Origin: Phaeospirillum sp.
GTDB lineage: Bacteria > Pseudomonadota > Alphaproteobacteria > Rhodospirillales > Magnetospirillaceae
Reading direction: 5' to 3'
Assembly: GCA_030824585.1 (NCBI GenBank)
Contig: JAVBXM010000242.1
Location: 1 to 64,000, forward strand
DNA length: 64,000 nucleotides
Part shown: positions 57,274 to 64,000 of the stretch, piece by piece
Layout of the letters: each line of letters begins with the position of its first letter
Position numbering within the stretch: position 1 is the stretch's first letter
Position numbers and translations under genes: made by a program
Notes under the pieces: model-generated
Database searches by the model: none
Seen by the model: the letters and a program-made list of their open reading frames with translations, nothing else
Told to the model about the DNA's origin: nothing

Positions 57274-58689
57274 CTATAAGCCAACCCCACGACCAATACT
57301 TTGGACCCAGCATCCCAGGTCGCGCAATTGTTGACGCTGGGCTTGGCTGAGCACATTGCTGGCGTCCAGAATCACTGGCCGGACATCACCCAGCCAGACG
57401 GCCAGATCCATGTCCTGATAGTGCCGGTGGGGCACGGCCAGGACGATGGCGTCCAAACCATCGGAAGATGGCAGGTCCACCGGCACCTCCTCGCCTAGCT
57501 CCTCCCAGAAGCCCACCAGGGGATCTTGGAATAACACGTAAGCGCCTTGCGCTCGGAGCTGTTCGACAAAGGTCTGCGATGGTGAGTAGCGGGTATCGGC
57601 GACACCGGGGCGGTAGCTGACACCCAGCAATAGTACCTTGCGACCCTTCAAACCTCCCAGCAGCTGCTCCAATTGTTCGGCACTGACAAGGGGCATGGCC
57701 CGATTGATCTCGATGGCTTGGCGGCACAGGGGAAAATCCAGATCCGGTCGCCCCAGAAAATCGCGAGCTCCCACCAACGGCAACAACGGATCCTTGGTCA
57801 GGCAATAGCCGCCGACACCGAAACCCGGTATCCGCATGTTGGAATGGGTTGGCCGCATGCGGATGGCATCGACAACCTCAAACAGGTCGAAACCAGCAGC
57901 CTCGGCGAGACGCCCCCACTCCTCCATGAAGGCGATGGTCGTTGCGCGATAGCTATTTTCCAGCACTTTTGCAGCCTCCGACGCCACCGTATGCGGCAAG
58001 CGGGTCAACGGATAGTCACGGGTATTGATTACCGCCGACAGAAATGATTCACAAGCTACTGCTGCCCGCTGGTCATGACCTGAATAGACCCGCCAATAAT
58101 TGATGATCGAATCGAAATAGCCCTCCCCAGGCATCACCCGCTCATAGGAATGGGCGACAAGGAGCGAATCTTCCGGCATACTGCGGGCTCGCAAGGCAGC
58201 CGCCAATTCGGGGATGACAACATTCTCGCAAGTACCGGGAGGCACCGTAGTTTCTACAATAATCAGGCAACCCGGCTGAGCATGGCCGCCCACCGTCCTG
58301 ACGGCCTTGCGGAAGCCGGAAAAATCCACTCTGGCCTCACGGTCCGCACCTTGAACATCAAGATGAACATCAACCACGATCACCGAAGCCATCCCATAGG
58401 AGGCCGGGTTGCTGGTAGCGACCAAGTTACCGGAATCGTGCGCCCGCCGCACCGCATCTTCCAGAGCGGTGTCCACGCTTTCAAAGGGAAAGCGGCCGCG
58501 GTTGAGAGCGTCAATACGCTTCATCCCCTCGGGCGATGGCAGGTCCAGACCGATGACATTGAAACGTGGACTCCCGACCTCGTCACGCGCGGCGGCGACG
58601 GCAGCTGCCATAGCAGCACCGACAAAACCAAGGCCTTGTATGCAAACCACCGGACGGGAGGAACCGGAGAAGGTCGGAATATCAGTCAT
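57274..58689 (-). CDS. UDP-sugar 6-dehydrogenase (UDP-ManNAc/UDP-GlcNAc dehydrogenase, WecC/WbpA-like)
   Basis: PVVCIQGLGFVGAAMAAAVAAA...IVETTVPPGTCENVVIPELAAAL...EAAKVLENSYRATTIAFMEEWG...GFGVGGYCLTKDPLLPLVGA; internal start MTDIPTF. Confidence 0.9.
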   Translation of the reverse strand: MTDIPTFSGSSRPVVCIQGLGFVGAAMAAAVAAARDEVGSPRFNVIGLDLPSPEGMKRIDALNRGRFPFESVDTALEDAVRRAHDSGNLVATSNPASYGMASVIVVDVHLDVQGADREARVDFSGFRKAVRTVGGHAQPGCLIIVETTVPPGTCENVVIPELAAALRARSMPEDSLLVAHSYERVMPGEGYFDSIINYWRVYSGHDQRAAVACESFLSAVINTRDYPLTRLPHTVASEAAKVLENSYRATTIAFMEEWGRLAEAAGFDLFEVVDAIRMRPTHSNMRIPGFGVGGYCLTKDPLLPLVGARDFLGRPDLDFPLCRQAIEINRAMPLVSAEQLEQLLGGLKGRKVLLLGVSYRPGVADTRYSPSQTFVEQLRAQGAYVLFQDPLVGFWEELGEEVPVDLPSSDGLDAIVLAVPHRHYQDMDLAVWLGDVRPVILDASNVLSQAQRQQLRDLGCWVQSIGRGVGL

Positions 58690-58993
58690 GAGATAGGGTA
58701 TCCAAGGCGGGAGTAATGGCACGGCAATTTCCTTCGCCCAGTATCCGTACCGCTCGGAAAAAGGGCCGTCGCCGACAGCCCCTGAATGACGATGAACCCG
58801 CGGCGAAATTTATACCGGATCCAATAAGGAGGCGTCATATTGGGAATTTGGTAAGCAATACATTGCTCGATCATAGAAAATAACCCCAGCGTGGCCATGT
58901 TCAGACTCGCCCAGCAACGGATTTCGCATACTCACATCATCGCTTGCTCACTCTGGCCAAGGGCCACACCAAACCTAAAACACAACCATGATG

Positions 58994-60217
58994 CTAGACC
59001 ATCAAATCGCGATATTTCAGGGCGAAGCGTGGGCCGAGCTGACCAGCGTATTCCCGGCCCTCAATATGAGACAGAAAGGTCTCGCGATAATGAATTTGTG
59101 CCTCGCGCCCACCGGGGGGCGGTTCGCGTCCATCGACCATGTCAAACATATCGAGGCAAAGGTCGCGGATGTCGTCCGCCGTATTCTCTACCCACTCTAG
59201 GCCCAGCTTCTCATAGGTTTCGGTGACGTGCAGGCTGTATTCCAGGCGCCCAGACCGGCCTCCCCTGATCAGACCCGCTTCTAACAACCGGCGGAAATCC
59301 AGAATTTCGCCGGAAGAGCGATCGCGCAGGAGTTTGGGGATATAAAGCGCGTTTAACCTGCCCGGCAGGTCGCCATAAGGCACCATATTGGTCATGGCAA
59401 AGGGGGTGTCGAACATCAGCGCAAGATGACAAACCCCTGAATTACCGCAAAGCATAAACCGGGTGCGGGCGGCAAGGTAGACCTCGGTAAGGTCATCCTC
59501 GCAATTGGCCAGATCGAAGACTCCCTCGCCGCCGAAACGCAACTCGGCCTGCATATGGCGCCCGAAACGGACGACCTTGCCGCCCCGCTCCAGGATATGA
59601 GACGCTGCCAAGTCATAGCGATTGATGTCGCTGTTGCGATAATCGTGGTAGCTGCTATCCAAATTGCGGCGCACGACCTGGTGAAAGCCGGGATCACGGG
59701 CATGAATACAGACGAACCAATCTTCCGGACCGAGTCCGGCACGGTTTAGAAGCTCGACACCATGGGCCTCCTCCTGTCGCGTCAGCCCCAACACGGCCCC
59801 GGTCGAGGAATAATCGCGGTACATAGCGTCGGTCATGACCAGCGGTTCGTGAAAGCGGGTCCGGACCAGAATCGGCGCTACCAGCACGAACAGCCGGTTC
59901 AAGGTAAGGTCAGAAACCAGTAGGACATGTCTGGCGATCATCCGCTGTACAGCCTGGTTCGCAGCACGGTCACAGAAGATCACGAAAACCTCGTCACCAT
60001 CGTACCGCCCCAACTTACGCCGCCGCAAATGCAGATCAACATTGCCAACCAGGTGACCGAGGGCGCTGGCGGTCAGTTCGACGATGCGCAGCCGGAAGAA
60101 CGGTACGGTCAGATATAACAGGGGGAAGACCACCGCCGACAAGGCGGCGGTCAGCACGCCACGAACCGCCCTGCGCACCAGCATGCCCGGCCCGCGGGGG
60201 TCGCTCTTTCTAATCAT
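58994..60217 (-). CDS. TIGR04372-like putative glycosyltransferase
   Basis: WFVCIHARDPGFHQVVRRNLDSSYHDYRNSDINRYDLAASHILERGGKVVRFGRHMQAE...MLCGNSGVCHLALMFDTPFAMTNMVPYGDLPG. Confidence 0.8.
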   Translation of the reverse strand: MIRKSDPRGPGMLVRRAVRGVLTAALSAVVFPLLYLTVPFFRLRIVELTASALGHLVGNVDLHLRRRKLGRYDGDEVFVIFCDRAANQAVQRMIARHVLLVSDLTLNRLFVLVAPILVRTRFHEPLVMTDAMYRDYSSTGAVLGLTRQEEAHGVELLNRAGLGPEDWFVCIHARDPGFHQVVRRNLDSSYHDYRNSDINRYDLAASHILERGGKVVRFGRHMQAELRFGGEGVFDLANCEDDLTEVYLAARTRFMLCGNSGVCHLALMFDTPFAMTNMVPYGDLPGRLNALYIPKLLRDRSSGEILDFRRLLEAGLIRGGRSGRLEYSLHVTETYEKLGLEWVENTADDIRDLCLDMFDMVDGREPPPGGREAQIHYRETFLSHIEGREYAGQLGPRFALKYRDLMV

Positions 60218-60356
60218 CGTCGGCCTCCGCCACGGCCGGATTGGGCCTCGACCCAGCGCAGAGAGTTCGCCGCCGCACCGGTTTCCAAACGAGCGATATG
60301 CCGACCACCGCGCCGATGGCGGCCCAGACCGCAGGCATTAGGAACAGCTCACGCAT
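60210..60356 (-). CDS. Small (48 aa) putative membrane protein, overlapping the downstream gene start
   Basis: MRELFLMPAVWAAIGAVVGISLVWKPVRRRTLCAGSRPNPAVAEADDD; one TM segment; stop overlaps the next gene's ATG; below the ORF-track cutoff. Confidence 0.5.
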   Translation of the reverse strand: MRELFLMPAVWAAIGAVVGISLVWKPVRRRTLCAGSRPNPAVAEADDD

Positions 60357-60391
60357 TCCAGGGAGTCCCGTCACCACCAGATTTCAGACGT

Positions 60392-61288
60392 CTACAGTCG
60401 ACCCATATAGGCGAAATGATCCGATTCCATGAAGATCGCGGGCACGCCGTCGTGGCGTTCCCCGCGGATCAGCGGTCGGGGATGGCTGTCGAAGTCTTTT
60501 TCCTTCAAACGCCAATCGGGAGCGCCGTAGCCCAGATACTGCATCTGAATCGGCATCTCGTCGCAAGTGGACTCCGGGCCCTTTTCAGCAATGACGTAGC
60601 AGAAAGTGTAGGTCTCAACATCGCGACACGCTGTCAGATAACTGTATTTTGGATTCCTGGTGAAGGACGGACGCCAATGATAGAGATCCACATGAACGGG
60701 GAAACGGCCCTCATGGGGCACCGCCTTGGCGGAGTAAACTTTGCAGTCGACAAAGCCGTTGGCGGCAAAGAACGAGTAGTACCACTCGGGTGACGGGGTC
60801 ACGAAAGCACCCGGATAGGCCGAACTATGATTGCACAAAATAATGCGCCCGCCCGGCCGCAGCAGCCTAGCCGCGTTCTTTATGAAAGTCGCGGGGTCGA
60901 AAACATTGTCGAGGACACTACCATCAAAAATATAATCAAATTTTCCAACGAACTCTGGAGGAATCGTTCCGTTCATATTACAAATAATATTAGCACCTTC
61001 ATAATTACTGACATCAAGACAGTTATAGTTAACATCGCCAAGGGATGCCATCAGATCGTGATCAAGAATAAGATCTGACGCTAGACGTGTCTGCTTGTCC
61101 TTGGATCTCACCAAATTCTTGCGCAGAAAATCTGTCCTGACGCCGTATTCTTCAAACAGCTTGATCAGGGCACTAGAATCTGCGTGCACGGTCTGCTTGC
61201 CAATATGCAGAACCTCGCCGCGAATGGGCTGGTACCGATGCTCCGCAAGCATGAACTTGATAAAGGAAACGAGCATCCCCACGGTCAT
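60392..61288 (-). CDS. SAM-dependent methyltransferase-like protein
   Basis: YNCLDVSNYEGANIICNMNGTIPPEFVGKFDYIFDGSVLDNVFDPATFIKNAARLLRPGGRIILCNHSSA; start within ORF 60392..61588 uncertain. Confidence 0.7.
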   Translation of the reverse strand: MTVGMLVSFIKFMLAEHRYQPIRGEVLHIGKQTVHADSSALIKLFEEYGVRTDFLRKNLVRSKDKQTRLASDLILDHDLMASLGDVNYNCLDVSNYEGANIICNMNGTIPPEFVGKFDYIFDGSVLDNVFDPATFIKNAARLLRPGGRIILCNHSSAYPGAFVTPSPEWYYSFFAANGFVDCKVYSAKAVPHEGRFPVHVDLYHWRPSFTRNPKYSYLTACRDVETYTFCYVIAEKGPESTCDEMPIQMQYLGYGAPDWRLKEKDFDSHPRPLIRGERHDGVPAIFMESDHFAYMGRL

Positions 61289-61447
61289 TCTCCATATGTT
61301 GTGCGCTCTGGCTGTCAGGGGCGCAACGGCGCTTCTGATGTCAACTGTCAAAACTATTCGACCGTTGGACGGCCGCAAGGCAACCGTGCACCTTATTGCG
61401 CGGAAGCCGAGGCGGACGGGGATCCGCTGCCCAGGCTTGAAAGTACC

Positions 61448-61480
61448 CCCCAATATCTGATCGAAGGTCAGATATTGGGG
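61448..61480. promoter_or_regulatory. Perfect 13-bp inverted repeat with 7-nt spacer
   Basis: CCCCAATATCTGA-TCGAAGG-TCAGATATTGGGG in the gap between two methyltransferase genes. Confidence 0.5.
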
Positions 61481-61682
61481 CCGGTGGCATAGTTGTGTCG
61501 GATACCATCCCGGGATCGGCAGCAGGAATTCCTTGCCCCCGAGGCATCGCCACGATTGCCCATGGAAGGCGGCCACACAACGTGGCATAGCCGACGGCGA
61601 ACATCGCCGGCAAGATGAAATACCACATGGCCCGGAAGCCCGGATACAGCTTCGTCCGGGCCACCAGCCAGATAGACCGTGA

Positions 61683-62378
61683 TCATCGCTCGGACCGGAC
61701 CTCGGTACAAACGGCGAACAGGTAGTGCGCCATCTTGTGGTAGCCAGTATGCACCACCTCGTCGTTCATGGAAAACAGCAGCACATGCCGGAAATACCGC
61801 TCCAGCGAAGCGACCAGGTCTGGGCCACTCATGCAATTGACATGACCGGCGCGGCTGCGTTCGCTGGCATAGACCTGACTTTCCAGGCTGGGCATGCCGA
61901 TCACCGCCATGCCCGTCGGGTCCAGCACTGCCACGATGTTGTCGAGATAGGTGCGCTCATGGGCCTCCTCGATATGCTCCATGACGTCGAGCGAAACCAC
62001 CACGTCGAACGGCCCTCCAGCCACCGGCCCGTCCAGGATGTCGTGGACACGGTAATCAATGTCCCAACGCGCCTCGTTACGGGCCTGCGCGTCGGAAATG
62101 AAGACGGGGTCGAAATCCACCGCCACCACCTGGGGGACCGCCTGGCGCAGCAGGCGGGTACAAAAGCCGTCGCCACAGCCGATCTCCAGCAGCCGCTTGC
62201 GCCGCTCGATCATCTTGGCGACGAACTTGTAGCGCGACAGCATGAACAGCAGGTGGCGGGGGTCTTCGTGCCACACCAGGTTGGTGACGATCCCGAGCGG
62301 AGCCAGACCCTGGCTGTCGCGCAGTTCGATGCACGGACTGTACTGGATTTCCTTGGTGGTGGTCGGGGCCACGCTCAT
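61683..62378 (-). CDS. Class I SAM-dependent methyltransferase
   Basis: KRLLEIGCGDGFCTRLLRQAVPQVVAVDFDPVFISDAQ...FDVVVSLDVMEHIEEAHERTYLDNIVAVLDPTGMAVIGMPSLES. Confidence 0.92.
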   Translation of the reverse strand: MSVAPTTTKEIQYSPCIELRDSQGLAPLGIVTNLVWHEDPRHLLFMLSRYKFVAKMIERRKRLLEIGCGDGFCTRLLRQAVPQVVAVDFDPVFISDAQARNEARWDIDYRVHDILDGPVAGGPFDVVVSLDVMEHIEEAHERTYLDNIVAVLDPTGMAVIGMPSLESQVYASERSRAGHVNCMSGPDLVASLERYFRHVLLFSMNDEVVHTGYHKMAHYLFAVCTEVRSER

Positions 62379-62380
62379 GG

Positions 62381-63994
62381 TTACTCCTGGTGATAGTGTT
62401 GGGTCGAGCCGAGGATCGCCGTGATGCGCCCATCAACGCGGGGTACCTCGCCCTCGAGAAAGGAACTGAACCCGAACTGCCGGTCACGGGACAGCCAGTA
62501 TTCCGAGCCCTCGAGATTGGCCACCGCCTCGCGGCGGACAGCTTCGAGCCGGGCGGTGCCGGTATCACCTTGACGACGGTAGAGGTAATAGAGCAGGGCG
62601 CGCATCAACGGGTCCTGCGGATAGGCTTCCTTCAGTGCCTCCAGCCAGCGGATGCCGTTGGCCAGCCGCTCGGGCTGGTCGGTGGCGATGGCCGGCATCA
62701 TGAAGAAGTTCGCGACGATGTTGAAGGTGAACCAGACCTCTTTCAGCTGCTTCTGATTGGGTACAAAGTCGGGGGCGTAATCGACCACGTCGTAGCCGGT
62801 CAGCACGCCGCCGTCCAGGTTATAGTCCTTGAACCCGCCGCCCCGGACTGGGTTGAGGCTGACCACCGGCCGCTGGTCCTCGCCGCCGGTGGATTCGGCC
62901 ACATTGCCGCCCATGGCGCCGAACACCTTGTACAGCTCGGTGTTCCTCAGATGCTGGTAGAAATAGAAGTTGTTCCAGTCCAGGCTGGCGCGGACCGCCG
63001 CCGTGAACGAATCCGTGACCTGACCGAACAGTTCGCCGGGAAATCCCATGATGAAATTGACCGCAGTGAACATGCGCGGATAGCGCCGGCTGAGATCGGC
63101 GTATTCGAAGAAGCTGGCCAGGCTGGTCGGCTTGTGCATGCGCCGCAACACATCGGCATTGCCGCTCTCCAGCCCGATCTTGTAGCCGACGCAGCCGCTA
63201 CGCTGCATGGCTTCCAGGATTTCCTCGGTCACCGCCGAGGCGATGATGCCGTTATTGGCCGCCCAGGTCGCCTCGGGAAGGCGCTCGGCCATGCGGTTGA
63301 ACAGCTGGACGGCGGCGTCGCGATCATAAATCAGGTCGTCGTCCAGCCAGTCGAAATGGCGCACGCCGTAATGGTCGTACAGATGCGCCATCTCGTTGAC
63401 CACATCCTCGGCGCCCCGTACCCGCACGCCCTTGCCGTTGAAGTTGCGCACCCCGCAAAACGCGCAGCGGGCGCGGCAACCGCGCCGCGACAGGACCGTG
63501 GCGAAGGGGGTATCGACACCGATCATGCGCGAGAAATTGCTGAGCGCACCGGCCCGGTAGTAGTCGCCCACCGGAAGCTTGCCGAACTCGGCGATCACGT
63601 CGAAATAGGGATCCGGCCCCGCCTCTTCCCCGGTGCGGGCCAGCTCCGCCTCCTCGCGCCAGACGAGATTGAGCAGCGGCGCCACCTCCGACTCCCCATC
63701 CCGGGCGGTGTTGACCAGACGGATCACCGCCTCCTCGCCCTCATACAGCACCACCAGATCGATGCCGGCCTCCAGCAGACGCTGGGGGTCGGCGGTGGCG
63801 GCGACACCGCCGCCCAGGAACAGGGCGTCGGGACATTTCGTCCGACAATATTCAAGCACCCGCTTATATTGATCCCAGGTGGAATCGAACATCAGCGACA
63901 GGCCGATGACGGGCCGGCCGAACCGAGCCAGCCCCTCGTCGATGCTTTGACGCCATACCGCCTCCAGGTCGGCGCCGGGAGTCTGTGCCGCCAT
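62381..63994 (-). CDS. B12-binding-domain radical SAM protein (probably continues past the window edge)
   Basis: DALFLGGGVAATADPQRLLEAGIDLVVLYEGEEAVIRLV (cobalamin-binding-like) then ATVLSRRGCRARCAFCGVRNF (CxxxCxxC) and YKIGLESGNADVLRRMHKPT. Confidence 0.9.
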   Translation of the reverse strand: MAAQTPGADLEAVWRQSIDEGLARFGRPVIGLSLMFDSTWDQYKRVLEYCRTKCPDALFLGGGVAATADPQRLLEAGIDLVVLYEGEEAVIRLVNTARDGESEVAPLLNLVWREEAELARTGEEAGPDPYFDVIAEFGKLPVGDYYRAGALSNFSRMIGVDTPFATVLSRRGCRARCAFCGVRNFNGKGVRVRGAEDVVNEMAHLYDHYGVRHFDWLDDDLIYDRDAAVQLFNRMAERLPEATWAANNGIIASAVTEEILEAMQRSGCVGYKIGLESGNADVLRRMHKPTSLASFFEYADLSRRYPRMFTAVNFIMGFPGELFGQVTDSFTAAVRASLDWNNFYFYQHLRNTELYKVFGAMGGNVAESTGGEDQRPVVSLNPVRGGGFKDYNLDGGVLTGYDVVDYAPDFVPNQKQLKEVWFTFNIVANFFMMPAIATDQPERLANGIRWLEALKEAYPQDPLMRALLYYLYRRQGDTGTARLEAVRREAVANLEGSEYWLSRDRQFGFSSFLEGEVPRVDGRITAILGSTQHYHQE

Positions 63995-64000
63995 CAGGAC

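Noticed and set aside
1-64000. tRNA/rRNA genes
   Set aside because: No cloverleaf-like or rRNA-like sequence was recognised by eye; not exhaustively excluded without tRNAscan/Infernal

Overview
High-GC bacterial chromosome segment, probably alphaproteobacterial (Magnetospirillum/Rhodospirillales-like; taxonomic guess only). It starts with purH and is otherwise almost entirely a surface-polysaccharide/glycoconjugate biosynthesis island of about 50 genes. Orientation: + strand for 1.6-6.7 kb, - strand for 6.7-14.3 kb, + strand for 14.5-17.4 kb, then - strand to the end with many 4-bp start/stop overlaps. Recognisable modules: (i) methyltransferases, DegT, GT2, GMC-like oxidoreductase, UPF0104 flippase-like and GT-C-like membrane proteins; (ii) WecB-like epimerase, SIS isomerase, O-antigen ligase/polymerase-like protein, AsnB; (iii) hexapeptide acyltransferase, tandem flavin-reductase-like protein, SDR; (iv) a CDP-glucose-type module (RfbF + RfbC-like + two SDRs); (v) a KdsB-like / two Gfo-Idh-MocA / HisC-like / HAD-dehydrogenase-fusion module next to a LIC12162-like protein; (vi) a nonulosonic-acid (NeuABCD/legionaminic-type) module with WbpG-HisH-HisF amidotransferase genes, split by a degraded IS3-family element; (vii) further methyltransferases, a UDP-sugar dehydrogenase and a radical SAM protein that runs to the window edge. 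Best discovery leads: the putative CMP-sugar module with the HAD/2-hydroxyacid dehydrogenase fusion (about 29.7-40.1 kb), the two CBS-domain fusions (CBS-DegT and CBS-nucleotidyltransferase), the internally duplicated flavin-reductase-like protein, and a 48-aa membrane ORF absent from the supplied ORF track. All functional calls come from reading translated sequence; no database search was run.
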